Source: DASVDE01 sp036381235 (GTDB lineage: Bacteria > Actinomycetota > Thermoleophilia > Solirubrobacterales > 70-9). Taken from it: a DNA stretch of 64,000 nt. The first letter of the stretch is position 1, and each line of letters starts with the position of its first letter. A program made the translations under genes and the position numbers. Below the pieces are notes generated by a model that had not been told where the DNA came from, ran no database searches, and worked only from the letters and a program-made list of their open reading frames with translations. Of this stretch, positions 8,091 to 16,735 are shown one piece after another. Location: NCBI GenBank assembly GCA_036381235.1, contig DASVDE010000004.1, positions 1 through 64,000 of the forward strand, in the 5' to 3' direction.

Positions 8091-11023
8091 TATCGATTCC
8101 TCCCGTGCTTGCGACGCTGTTTGCGGCGCTCACGGCGGCGGTCGGCGCGTTCGCGGCGCTCGACCTCGGCCGGATCGAGCGGCTCGGCGCCGGCACCGTT
8201 CGCTGCCTCGGCTTCCAACTCCGGCTCGACCGTGGCGACGGCGCTTGCCTTTGGCTCGGCGATGGGCTCGGCGGAAGCGGCCCGCTCGGCGCGGTCGGCG
8301 CCATCGACCTCCTCCTCGTCGCCGAGCTTCGCCATCTCGATCTCATCGGCAAAGGCCGGAACCCGGCCCTCCGTCTCGGCGATCCGCGCCCTGCGCCGCG
8401 CGAAGCCGGGCTCGCGCTCCTTCCAGGCGGTCAGAACCGGGGAGGCGATGAAGATCGAGGAATAGGTACCAGAGGCGATCCCGACCAGCATTGCGAAGGC
8501 GAAGTCTTTCAATGTCGCGCCGCCGAAGATCAACAGTGAGAACACCCCGAGCAGGGTTGAGAGGCTGGTCACGAGGCTGCGGGTCAGCACCTCGCTCATC
8601 GAGCGGTTGACGATCTGCGAGAACGCCGCCCGCGGCATACGCGGCATGTTCTCGCGGATGCGGTCGAAGACGATGATCGTGTCGTACAGCGAGTAGCCGA
8701 GGATGGTGAGGAAGGCGGCGACCGTGCCGCTGCTCACCTCTTTCCCGGTCAACGAGTAGACGCCGGCTGTGATCAGGATGTCGTGGAAGATCGCGATCAG
8801 GACCGGGACCGCGAACTTCGGGTCGAAGCGCAGCGCTACGTAGCCGCAGATCACCAGCAGCGAGAAGATCAGCGCTTTCAGCGCCGTGTTCGCCACCTGC
8901 TGGCCGAAGGTCGGCCCGACGCTGGTGCTATCGAAGCCGTTCTGGGCGATCCCGTACTCATTGACGAGGGCGGATTCGGCTTCTTTGACCCGATCCGGCC
9001 CCAGCTGACGGGTCTGGATCTGGAAGACGTTGTCGCCGAGGACCGGATCGGAGACCTGCTGAATCTCCTCGCCGTCGATCCCGGCCGAGTCGAGGGTGTC
9101 GCGCACCCCGTTCTCGTCGGTCGGTTTGACCAGGGCGACTTTGATTCGCGTACCCGATTCGAAGTCGATGCCGAAGTTGAGCTGCTGTGTCGCCAGCGAG
9201 AAGGCGCCGACCAACAGGATCACTCCCGAGACCGAGAAGAACCAGCGGCTCGCTCCCATGAAGTCGAAGTGCCAGCGGACCCGTTGGCGCGAGGCGCCGA
9301 GCACGCTGGGCGAGCTGAGGAAGCGCGATCGGCTCATGCTTCCGAGCAGCGCCTGGGTGAAGACGACCGCGGTCAGCAGCGAGACGATCGTCCCGACGCC
9401 GAGGGTGAAGGCGAAGCCCTTGACCCCGGCGGTGGCCAGCACGAAGAGGATGAACGCGGTTAGCAGGGTGACGACGTTGGCGTCGACGATCGTCCCGATT
9501 CCCCGTTTGTAGCCCGCCGCGATCGCGCTCGACATCGAGCGCCCCGCGCGCACCTCCTCCTTGATCCGCTCGAAGATGACGATGTTGGAGTCGGCCGCGA
9601 CCCCGATCGTCAGGATCAACCCCGCGATCCCCGGCAGGGTGAGGGTGATCGGAATCAGTTTGATCAGAGCGAAGAAGATCACCCCATAGGCGCCCAGCGC
9701 GATAGAGGCGACCAGCCCGAGGAAGCGGTAGAAGAGCAGCAGGAAGAGGATCACCAGGCAGAGGCCGACGATGCCGGCCTTCAACCCCGCCTTCAGCGCC
9801 TGGTCGCCGAGCGTCGCCGAGACCTGCGTCTGACTGATCAGCTTCAGGTTGATCGGCAGAGCGCCGATCTGCAGGATCGTCGCGAGGTCCTGCGCCTCGG
9901 TTATGTCGGCGAAGCCGCCGGAGATCTGCGCCCCGGTGCGACCGTCGATCCCGTCGGGGTTCTCGACGAAGTTGATGATCGGCCGCGTCTTCACCTCGTT
10001 GTCGAGGACGACGGCGAAGTGGCCGGAGAGGTTCGAAGCCTGGTCGACACTGACCGGGCCGATCGCCTGCGCCTGCCCGCGTTGGGCGATGCGGCGGGTC
10101 ACGTCCTGGAAGGCTTCGCGGCCCTTGTCCGTGAAGCCGAAATCGACCGTCGGTTGGTTGAACTGGTCGAAGTTCTGCTTCGGGTCGGTGATGTCGGTCC
10201 CCGACAGCGCCGGGTTGTCCGTGAGCGCGTACCAACCGGGGTCGGCGGTCGGATCGACCTGGCCGGAGTTGTCGATCGGTTGCTCGGAGACGACGATCGT
10301 GCCCACCGGCACCTCGAGCACGATCCCGTTGTGCGGGCGTTTGCGCCCGGTCGGGCTGACGTAGAGGTCTTTCTCGGCCACCTCGGGGCCGGCGATCAGC
10401 TTGTGCGGGGCCTGCTTGCCGAAGAGGTAGAAGCGCGACTTCGCCTCCGAGCAGGTGGTGCAGCTCTCGACCGGTTTCTGCTTGGAGGCGAGCAGGACGG
10501 CGTCATAGGCGGTCGGGAAGGCTCCCGAGAAGATCAGCTGCTGGTTCTCGATGCTGTTCGCGTCCCGACCCGCGTCCTTCCACTGTTTCTTCGCTGTCTT
10601 AATCGCAGCGGGCGGAGGCTGCTGCCCGGGGTGGCCCCCAATCGCCCGCTCGGGGCCGATCAGGTTGGGCTCCCAGTCGAAGAAGTAAAGCTGCGCGGTC
10701 GTCCCCACCTGGTCGATCGCCCGTTGCGCGTCGGTGACATCGGGCAGGCTGACCGAGATCTCGTCGGTTCCAAGACGGGAGACCTCGGGCTCGGCGACGC
10801 CGAGCTTGTCGATCCGCTCGCGGATGATCTCGATCGAGCGATCGATGTCGGCCCCGGTCACCTCCTTCACCTGGCCTGTGGGCTGCCCCTGATAGATCAG
10901 CTCGACGCCCCCCTTGAGGTCGAGGCCGAGGCGGGTCGGCTTGCTGACGATGACCAGCGCCGAGACGACCAGCAGCCCCAGCACGAAAAGCAGGACGAAG
11001 AGATGCCTGCGCCGACCTCCCAT
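8090..11023 (-). CDS. secDF: Fused protein translocase subunit SecDF
   Basis: A proton-driven auxiliary subunit of the Sec translocon that helps pull secreted proteins across the membrane. One 977-residue chain contains both halves. The SecD part has TM1, then LGLDLKGGVELIY near residue 33, the periplasmic P1 region, and TM segments with ADSNIVIFERIKEE near 475. The SecF part begins near 590 with NFGIDFESGTRIKV and contains YDTIIVFDRIREN near 800. A charged Glu/Ala/Arg-rich cytoplasmic tail ends in KQRRKHGR. Fused SecDF is known in several phyla. In actinomycetes secD and secF are usually separate, so the fusion is lineage-informative. No yajC is adjacent. Confidence 0.96.
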   Translation of the reverse strand: MGGRRRHLFVLLFVLGLLVVSALVIVSKPTRLGLDLKGGVELIYQGQPTGQVKEVTGADIDRSIEIIRERIDKLGVAEPEVSRLGTDEISVSLPDVTDAQRAIDQVGTTAQLYFFDWEPNLIGPERAIGGHPGQQPPPAAIKTAKKQWKDAGRDANSIENQQLIFSGAFPTAYDAVLLASKQKPVESCTTCSEAKSRFYLFGKQAPHKLIAGPEVAEKDLYVSPTGRKRPHNGIVLEVPVGTIVVSEQPIDNSGQVDPTADPGWYALTDNPALSGTDITDPKQNFDQFNQPTVDFGFTDKGREAFQDVTRRIAQRGQAQAIGPVSVDQASNLSGHFAVVLDNEVKTRPIINFVENPDGIDGRTGAQISGGFADITEAQDLATILQIGALPINLKLISQTQVSATLGDQALKAGLKAGIVGLCLVILFLLLFYRFLGLVASIALGAYGVIFFALIKLIPITLTLPGIAGLILTIGVAADSNIVIFERIKEEVRAGRSMSSAIAAGYKRGIGTIVDANVVTLLTAFILFVLATAGVKGFAFTLGVGTIVSLLTAVVFTQALLGSMSRSRFLSSPSVLGASRQRVRWHFDFMGASRWFFSVSGVILLVGAFSLATQQLNFGIDFESGTRIKVALVKPTDENGVRDTLDSAGIDGEEIQQVSDPVLGDNVFQIQTRQLGPDRVKEAESALVNEYGIAQNGFDSTSVGPTFGQQVANTALKALIFSLLVICGYVALRFDPKFAVPVLIAIFHDILITAGVYSLTGKEVSSGTVAAFLTILGYSLYDTIIVFDRIRENMPRMPRAAFSQIVNRSMSEVLTRSLVTSLSTLLGVFSLLIFGGATLKDFAFAMLVGIASGTYSSIFIASPVLTAWKEREPGFARRRARIAETEGRVPAFADEIEMAKLGDEEEVDGADRAERAASAEPIAEPKASAVATVEPELEAEAANGAGAEPLDPAEVERRERADRRRERRKQRRKHGRNR

Positions 11024-11048
11024 GACTAATCCAACCCCCCGCGCCCGC

Positions 11049-11537
11049 TCAAGACTCGGGGGTGAGGACGATCAGCAGCCCCCCGTCGTCGTCGTAGGCG
11101 GGAAACACATCGGCGATCGCCTCAGCCGGCAGGTCTCCCTCGGCATTGACGGAGACCTTCTTGCCGAGCGAGCGGACCCCCCACTCCAATGAGGTCTCGA
11201 TCGGGTCACCGACGCCGTCGCCATTGGCGTCGGCCTCCTTGCCACCGTCGCCTCTGTCGATCCAGCGCAGCCCCAGCACGTCCTGCACCGGACGGCCGAT
11301 CACGTCCTCGTCGGTGAGGCCGGTCAACTCGAAGCTGCCCTTGCCGGCATCGATCACTCGCGCCTTCTGGTCGCAGACGAAGAAGGCCGCGTTCGGCGCC
11401 GGGTAATAATCATCGAGCAACTCGAAGACGAAGCCGAAGCCGCATTTCGAGCAGCCCTTCGGGCGCGTGCTGAAGCCGGCGGTCCGATCCCCGCTGGATT
11501 CCCTGTTGCCGCAGTTTGGACAGATGAAGAACGGCAT
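11049..11537 (-). CDS. Zinc-ribbon protein with a PAS-like domain
   Basis: A 162-residue cytoplasmic protein. The N-terminus has a four-cysteine zinc ribbon (CPNC near residue 6 and CSKC near 34). From about residue 47 a PAS-like fold follows: APNAAFFVCDQKARVIDAGKG, then FELTGLTDEDVIGRPVQDVLGL, which is the usual PAS pattern of a hydrophobic core followed by an FxxLTG-x-E-x-VIGR helix. An insertion reading ADANGDGVGD looks like a calcium-loop-like acidic turn. It sits between ruvB and secDF where yajC is often found. It may act as a redox- or ligand-sensing adaptor; the function is unknown. Confidence 0.75.
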   Translation of the reverse strand: MPFFICPNCGNRESSGDRTAGFSTRPKGCSKCGFGFVFELLDDYYPAPNAAFFVCDQKARVIDAGKGSFELTGLTDEDVIGRPVQDVLGLRWIDRGDGGKEADANGDGVGDPIETSLEWGVRSLGKKVSVNAEGDLPAEAIADVFPAYDDDGGLLIVLTPES

Positions 11538-11574
11538 TGCCCGACAGGCTACAAGCGTGAGGCCGTGACCGAAT

Positions 11575-12642
11575 CTAGAAGAGGCTCGCCGCGCCCTCGG
11601 GCGCCGGGATACCGAGGTGATCGAAGGCTCGGCGGGTGAGGACGCGGCCCCGCGGGGTGCGCTTCAGCAGCCCCTGCTGGAGCAGGTAGGGCTCGAACAC
11701 GTCCTCGACCGTGTCCTGCTCCTCGCCGATCGCAATCGCCAGCGTCGAGAGGCCGACCGGCCCGCCGCTGAACTTGGTCGCGATCGTGTCCAGCAGGGCA
11801 CGGTCGCTGCGGTCGAGGCCGCCGGCGTCGACCTCGAGCATCTCCAGAGCGGCGATCGCGACTTCGGTGTCGATCGACCCCTGTCCCTTGACCTGGGCGA
11901 AGTCCCTCACCCGCTTCAGGAGGCGGTTGGCGACGCGCGGAGTCCCGCGCGAGCGCGATGCGATCGTGCGGGCGCCTTCGACGTCCACCTCGACCCCGAG
12001 GATCTCGGCCGAGCGGGCGACGATCTGCGCCAGGTGGTCGGCGCTGTAGTGCTCGAGCCGGTGGCAGACCCCAAAACGATCGCGCAGCGGGGTCGTCAGC
12101 AAACCGGCGCGGGTGGTGGCGCCTATCAGCGTGAAGGGAGGCAGCGGCAGCGTCACCGTGCGGGCACCGGCACCCTGACCGAGCACCACCGGCAGCTCAC
12201 CGTCCTCCATCGCCGGGTAGAGGGTTTCCTCGACGGCCCGGCCCAGCCGATGGATCTCGTCGACGAAGAAGACACTGCCCGGCTCCAGGGCGGTGAGGAA
12301 GGAGGCGACGTCGGCCTTGCGCTCCAGAGCCGGCCCGGCGGTCTGGACCATCGGCACCTTCATCTCGGCAGCGACGATGTGTGCCAGGGAGGTCTTGCCG
12401 AGCCCGGGCGGACCGGCCAGCAGGACGTGGTCGAGCGGCTCGCCGCGCCCACGCGCCGCCTCGATGAAGATCGCCAGCTGATCGGTCACCTGCTGTTGGT
12501 TGACGAAGTCCGCGAGCGTCGGTGGCCGCAGCGAACGATCCAGATCTTCGTCTGGCACGTCGGCCCTCGCGTCGTGGATACGAACCTCGTCGACCGAGGG
12601 CTCATCGTCGATACCGGGGGTTCTGATCCGCTTCTCGCTCAT
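11575..12642 (-). CDS. ruvB: Holliday junction branch migration helicase RuvB
   Basis: The AAA+ motor that drives RuvA-bound Holliday junctions. The 355-residue protein has the RuvB N-terminal SLRPPTLADFVNQ near residue 38, Walker A GPPGLGKTSLAH near 78, Walker B VFFVDEIHRL near 125, the sensor/arginine-finger region with GATTRAGLLTTPLRDRFG near 175 and the C-terminal winged helix (PYLLQQGLLKRTPRGR). Its ATG overlaps the ruvA stop by 4 bp in a ruvC-ruvA-ruvB operon. Confidence 0.98.
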   Translation of the reverse strand: MSEKRIRTPGIDDEPSVDEVRIHDARADVPDEDLDRSLRPPTLADFVNQQQVTDQLAIFIEAARGRGEPLDHVLLAGPPGLGKTSLAHIVAAEMKVPMVQTAGPALERKADVASFLTALEPGSVFFVDEIHRLGRAVEETLYPAMEDGELPVVLGQGAGARTVTLPLPPFTLIGATTRAGLLTTPLRDRFGVCHRLEHYSADHLAQIVARSAEILGVEVDVEGARTIASRSRGTPRVANRLLKRVRDFAQVKGQGSIDTEVAIAALEMLEVDAGGLDRSDRALLDTIATKFSGGPVGLSTLAIAIGEEQDTVEDVFEPYLLQQGLLKRTPRGRVLTRRAFDHLGIPAPEGAASLF

Positions 12643-13232
12643 GCCGCCTTGCCCGTCCCGGCCTTGCGCAGAGCGGCCGAGATCATGCCCTCGGCGTCGT
12701 CGCTGTCGATCCCGTCGAGAAGCTGTTCGGCCTCCATCGGCGCATAGCCGAGGTTGACCAGGCCATCGCGGGCCAGGGAGCGAGCATCGCCCTCCCCGGC
12801 GATCCCCTCGGCAACCTCTTCCTCCAGCGCCCCGGCGACCTTCTCGCGCAGCTCGACGATGATCCGCTCCGAGGTCCGTTTGCCGATCCCCGGAACCGCC
12901 TGGAAGCGCTTCGCGTCGCCGGCGGCGATCGCCCGCAGCAGCTCACGGGCCGGCCCCCCGCAGAGCGCGGCGATCGCTACTTTCGGTCCCACCCCGCTGA
13001 CCGAGACGAGCTGGACGAAGAGGTCGCGCTCCTCCTCGGAGGCAAAGCCGAACAGGGCAAGCGAGTCCTCGCGGGAGACGAGCTCTGCGTGCAGGAATGC
13101 CTCGCGGCCGGTGGCGGGGACGGCCTTCAGCGTCTCGGAGGAGACCGTGAGCCGATAGCCGACGCCGGCGGCGTCGATCACCACATGGTCGGGGCGGCGA
13201 ACCATCACCTCGCCGCGGACGGCGGCGATCAT
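12639..13232 (-). CDS. ruvA: Holliday junction-binding protein RuvA
   Basis: Binds four-way junctions and loads RuvB. The 197-residue protein shows domain I (MIAAVRGEVMV, VIDAAGVGYRLTVS), the helix-hairpin-helix motifs VSGVGPKVAIAAL near residue 73 and VPGIGKRTSERIIVEL near 108, and the mobile C-terminal domain III (DGLVNLGYAPMEAEQLL), which contacts RuvB. It starts 4 bp inside the ruvC stop and overlaps ruvB by 4 bp, a fully coupled operon. Confidence 0.98.
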   Translation of the reverse strand: MIAAVRGEVMVRRPDHVVIDAAGVGYRLTVSSETLKAVPATGREAFLHAELVSREDSLALFGFASEEERDLFVQLVSVSGVGPKVAIAALCGGPARELLRAIAAGDAKRFQAVPGIGKRTSERIIVELREKVAGALEEEVAEGIAGEGDARSLARDGLVNLGYAPMEAEQLLDGIDSDDAEGMISAALRKAGTGKAA

Positions 13233-13762
13233 CCGGCCAGCCGCTCCCGCGGCTTCGCCGCCGCCTCGATCGACTCGACCGCCGCCTGGTGCCCCGCCCC
13301 GCCGCCATGGCAGATCGCCACGGCGAGGGCATCGGCGGCGTGGTCCGGGGTCGGCGGCTCCGGCAAGCCGAGCAGAGTTCCCACCATCCGCTGCACCTGT
13401 TCCTTGCCGGCGCTGCCGGAGCCGCAGACGGCCATCTTGATCGCCTGCGGTGTGTAGGTGAAACAGGGGACCTCGTGCTGGGCGGCGGCCAGCATCGCCG
13501 CGCCGCTGGCGCGACCGACGTGCATGGCCGAGTGGACGTTCTTGCCGAAGTAGAGGTCCTCGAGCGCCATCGCCTTCGGCTCATGCCACTCGATCAGCTC
13601 GGAGAGGGCCTCGTGAATACGCCTCAGCCGCCGCTCCAGCGGCAATTTGGCGGAGGTCTCGACGACGCCGCCATCGAGCGCCACCATCCGATTGCCCTCG
13701 ACCCGCACGATGCCGAAGCCGAGGTTCGCTGCGCCGGGGTCGACCCCCATCACGACTTGCAT
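13229..13762 (-). CDS. ruvC: Crossover junction endodeoxyribonuclease RuvC
   Basis: Resolves Holliday junctions by symmetric cleavage. The 177-residue protein has the RNase H-like fold with the first catalytic Asp in MGVDPGAANLGFGIV (residue 7), the catalytic Glu in MALEDLYFGKN near 68 and the last acidic residues in DHAADALAVAICH near 140. It is the first gene of ruvCAB and lies 33 bp downstream of yebC, a common pairing. Confidence 0.98.
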   Translation of the reverse strand: MQVVMGVDPGAANLGFGIVRVEGNRMVALDGGVVETSAKLPLERRLRRIHEALSELIEWHEPKAMALEDLYFGKNVHSAMHVGRASGAAMLAAAQHEVPCFTYTPQAIKMAVCGSGSAGKEQVQRMVGTLLGLPEPPTPDHAADALAVAICHGGGAGHQAAVESIEAAAKPRERLAG

Positions 13763-13795
13763 GGGGATTGATTCTGGGACCAGCCCCGGATGCCT

Positions 13796-14545
13796 TTACG
13801 CCGCTGCGCGCTCCAGCACGTCTTCGGGAATGTCGAAGTTCGCGTGCACCTCGTTGACGTCGTCGTGCTCCTCGAGCGCGTCGATCAGGCGCAGCAGAGG
13901 GCCGGCGTCGCTTTCGCCCACTTCGACCGTGCTCTTCGGCTCGACGGTCACATCGGAGGATTGGATCTCGACTCCCGAGCCCTCCAGCGCGGCGCGCACG
14001 GCGCCCAGGTCGCCCGGCTCGCTCAACACCCGCAGCTGGTCTCCGTCTTCGCGAACGTCCTCGGCCCCGGCGTCGATCGCGGCGATCACGTCGTCCTCGC
14101 CGTAACGGGTCCCATCGACGACGATCGCGCCCCGCTTCTCGAAGATCCAGGCGACCGAGCCAGGCTCGCCGAGGCTGCCGTTGTGTTTGGTGAAGGCGTG
14201 GCGCACGTCGGCGCTGGTGCGGTTGCGGTTGTCGGTCAGGGCCTCGACCAACACGGCGACGCCGCCTGGGCCATAGCCCTCGAAGACGACCCGCTCGATC
14301 GCATCTGCGTCCGCGCCTGCGCCCGTGCCGCGATCGACCGCGCGCTGGATGTTGTCCTTCGGCATCGAGGCGTCTCGGGCCTTCTGGATCGCCGTCGCCA
14401 GGGTGGGATTGCCATCGGGGTCCCCCCCGCCTTCGCGCGCCGCCACGGTGATCGCCCGCGCCAGCTTCGTGAACTGCTGCCCGCGCTTGGCGTCGGCGGC
14501 CGCCTTCTTGTGCTTGATGGAGGACCACTTCGAATGACCGGACAT
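13796..14545 (-). CDS. yebC: YebC/PmpR-family protein (DNA-binding regulator or translation factor)
   Basis: A 249-residue cytoplasmic protein of the YebC/TACO1 family. It opens with the diagnostic MSGHSKWSSIKHKKAA and continues with FTKLARAITVAAREGG and the NIQRAVDRGTG segment. Family members act as transcriptional regulators, and recent work also assigns a role in translation of proline stretches. Gene order yebC-ruvC-ruvA-ruvB is widely conserved. Its start lies only 14 bp from the start of a divergent membrane-protein gene, so both promoters must be very compact. On this strand TAGAAT lies nine bases before the ATG and could give a leaderless transcript. Confidence 0.97.
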   Translation of the reverse strand: MSGHSKWSSIKHKKAAADAKRGQQFTKLARAITVAAREGGGDPDGNPTLATAIQKARDASMPKDNIQRAVDRGTGAGADADAIERVVFEGYGPGGVAVLVEALTDNRNRTSADVRHAFTKHNGSLGEPGSVAWIFEKRGAIVVDGTRYGEDDVIAAIDAGAEDVREDGDQLRVLSEPGDLGAVRAALEGSGVEIQSSDVTVEPKSTVEVGESDAGPLLRLIDALEEHDDVNEVHANFDIPEDVLERAAA

Positions 14546-14559
14546 GTGCGTGTCATTCT

Positions 14560-15015
14560 ATGAGGCAAGGGATGACAGCCGAAACGCATATGCACATCCA
14601 CTCGCCCACCGCGAAGGGCATGACGGCAAGTGTCATCTTCGTCGCGATGCTGCTGGCTGCGCTGTCCTTGTGGACGGCGATCCCGTTGAGCTGGATCTAT
14701 ATCGGCTCCAAGCTCTCCCACACCCAGTTCCCCAGCATTGGCCCGTACATGGTGGTCGCGGTCGGGATCATCACCTCGATCGTCCTCGTTGCCTGGCTGA
14801 TCGCCCGCCTCAACCGCCTCTACATGAACGTAACCGGCACCAACCGGCTGACGCCGATGCGCCCCACCTGGCTGAAAAGCATGCGGGACACCTCGCCTGG
14901 GGCCGGCACCACGACCGTCGTCGAAGCGGTCCTCATGGGCTCCGTGCTGTTGGCCGCGCTCGCCCTGACGATCTGGTTCTTCCTGCTCGCGGGCAGCCCG
15001 ATCCCCAATCAGTAG
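14560..15015 (+). CDS. Three-segment membrane protein, unknown function
   Basis: A protein of up to 151 residues with a short histidine-containing N-terminus (THMHIHSP) and three membrane spans near residues 22-50, 65-88 and 125-148. The loop between spans 2 and 3 is basic and polar (LNRLYMNVTGTNRLTPMRPTW). No enzyme motif is seen. Alternative in-frame ATGs lie at 14572 and 14590. None has a well-spaced Shine-Dalgarno, so the start is uncertain and a leaderless message is possible. It is divergent from yebC and convergent with the aminopeptidase gene. Confidence 0.7.
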   Translation: MRQGMTAETHMHIHSPTAKGMTASVIFVAMLLAALSLWTAIPLSWIYIGSKLSHTQFPSIGPYMVVAVGIITSIVLVAWLIARLNRLYMNVTGTNRLTPMRPTWLKSMRDTSPGAGTTTVVEAVLMGSVLLAALALTIWFFLLAGSPIPNQ

Positions 15016-15023
15016 GCGACCGC

Positions 15024-16127
15024 CTAGACGACGAACTTGCCGTCTTCCTGCATCACGACGCCATCGACCTCCAGCTTGCCGCCGAGGCGTAGATCGCAGA
15101 CCAGGTCGGTGTGGACCGCCGAATCGTTCTCACCGCCGGACTCCGGGTAGCTGCGGCCGACCGCCATGTGGACGGTGCCGCCGATCTTCTCGTCGAGCAG
15201 CACCTCGCGGGTTCCCCGGTCGATCCCGTAGTTGGTGCCAATCCCCAGCTCGCCGAGCCGGCGGGCGCCCTCGTCGGTGTCGAGCAGCGTAATCAGGAAC
15301 TCCTCGCCCCGCTCGGCGCTGGCGTCGACGACCTTGCCGGACTCGAAGCGCAGCCGCACCCCGGAGACCTCGCGGCCGCCGATCACAGCCGGCAGGTGAA
15401 AGGTCACCTCGCCCTCGACCGAGTCCTCGATCGGGCCGGTGAAGAACTCGCCGTCGGGCATGTTGTGCCGCCCATCGCAGGGGATGAACTTGCGGCCGGC
15501 GATTCCCAGCTTGATGTCGGTGCCCGGAGCGGTGACCCGCACCTCCTCGTGGCCCTCGATCCATTCCGCGAGACGCTTGGTCTCAGCCGAAGCCTGCTCC
15601 CAGGCGGTCAGCGGGTCGCCGCTGTCCGCCAGACAGGCGCCAAAGTAGAAATCCTCGTAGTCGGCGAGGCTCATCTCCGCCTCCGAGGCGTAGGCGCTGG
15701 TCGGATACAGCGTGTAGCACCAGCGAAACGAGCCCTCGGCGCTGCGCGCCATCGCCCGCGCCATCAGATCGCCGGTCGCCGTCTGGCGACGGGTCTGGCG
15801 CTCGGGCGCGACGGCGGACAGCTCGCGCGTGTTGGTGCTGGCGCCGATCGCGATCCGAACGTCGGCGTTATCGACCATCCACTCGGCGACGGGCGAGACC
15901 CAGTCGAGCTGAGCGTCGGAGGCGTGTTTGAAGTAGGCCGCCGCCTGTCCTTCGAGAGACACGTTGAGGATCGGGTTGGCACCTGCCTTCAGCACCTCCT
16001 CGTAGACGGCGATCAGCAGCGGCTCGGCCGCCTTCTCGCCGTCGATCGAAACCACCTCGCCCTCTTTGACCTGGGTCGAGTATCCGACCAGGATCTTCGC
16101 CAGGGCATCCGCCCGCGGGTCTCTCAA
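15024..16127 (-). CDS. M29-family aminopeptidase
   Basis: A metal-dependent aminopeptidase of the thermophilic M29 type (aminopeptidase T/S/PepS), removing N-terminal residues from peptides in the cytoplasm. The 367-residue protein shows the family N-terminus (ADALAKILVGYSTQVKEGE), a central FIPCDGRHNMPDGEFFTGP segment with the metal-ligand Glu, and C-terminal NYGIDRGTREVLLDEKIGGTVHMAVGRSYPESGG containing further Glu and His ligands. The TTG start overlaps the pdxT stop by 3-4 bp, so it is read with pdxS-pdxT, an association whose meaning is not clear. Confidence 0.92.
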   Translation of the reverse strand: MRDPRADALAKILVGYSTQVKEGEVVSIDGEKAAEPLLIAVYEEVLKAGANPILNVSLEGQAAAYFKHASDAQLDWVSPVAEWMVDNADVRIAIGASTNTRELSAVAPERQTRRQTATGDLMARAMARSAEGSFRWCYTLYPTSAYASEAEMSLADYEDFYFGACLADSGDPLTAWEQASAETKRLAEWIEGHEEVRVTAPGTDIKLGIAGRKFIPCDGRHNMPDGEFFTGPIEDSVEGEVTFHLPAVIGGREVSGVRLRFESGKVVDASAERGEEFLITLLDTDEGARRLGELGIGTNYGIDRGTREVLLDEKIGGTVHMAVGRSYPESGGENDSAVHTDLVCDLRLGGKLEVDGVVMQEDGKFVV

Positions 16128-16735
16128 CTTCGCGCCTCCTCGTTCAGATCTCGCTCACTCGCTGCGCGCTCGCGGGCGGCCGTGGTCATTGCCATGAAAA
16201 GGGCGTGCAGACGAAGGTCGTCGGTCAGCTCCGGATGAAAGGCGCAGGCCAGAACCGTGCCCTCGCGGATCGCCACCGGGTGCCCCTCGCGCTCGGCGAG
16301 GACCTCGACGCCCGGCCCGTATCGCTCTATCCACGGCGCACGGATGAAAACGGCGCGCAGCGGCTCCTCGCCGATCCCCTCCAGGCTCAGGTCCGCTTCG
16401 AAGCTCTGCAGCTGCCGGCCGAAGGCGTTGCGGGCGGCGGTCGCATCGATCAGGCCGAGGTGCGCGTCGTCGCAGACGATCATTCCCGCGCAGGTGCCGA
16501 AGATCGGCCGCCCCCTGTCGTGGTGCGCGCGAATCGCCGGCTCCAGCTCGGCCGATTCGATCCCCATCGTGATCGTCGTGCTCTCCCCGCCGGGGATCAC
16601 CAGCCCATCCAGGCCCTCCATGTCAGCGGGGACGCGAACCTCGCTCGGCTCCCCGCCGAGCTGCCGCAGCATCGCGCAGTGCGCTTCGAAATCGCCCTGG
16701 ACCGCGAGGACCCCGACTCGCAGCTCAGGCGCCAC
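16124..16735 (-). CDS. pdxT: Pyridoxal 5'-phosphate synthase glutaminase subunit PdxT
   Basis: Hydrolyses glutamine and passes ammonia to PdxS for pyridoxal phosphate synthesis. The 203-residue class I amidotransferase has GGEST near residue 49, the nucleophile in GTCAGMIV near 80 (Cys 81 or so) and the His-Glu pair in CAFHPEL near 165-170. The GTG start lies 11 bp inside pdxS, giving tight translational coupling. It carries a 20-residue C-terminal tail rich in Arg and Glu (RERAASERDLNEEARS) beyond the catalytic domain. Confidence 0.97.
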   Translation of the reverse strand: MAPELRVGVLAVQGDFEAHCAMLRQLGGEPSEVRVPADMEGLDGLVIPGGESTTITMGIESAELEPAIRAHHDRGRPIFGTCAGMIVCDDAHLGLIDATAARNAFGRQLQSFEADLSLEGIGEEPLRAVFIRAPWIERYGPGVEVLAEREGHPVAIREGTVLACAFHPELTDDLRLHALFMAMTTAARERAASERDLNEEARS

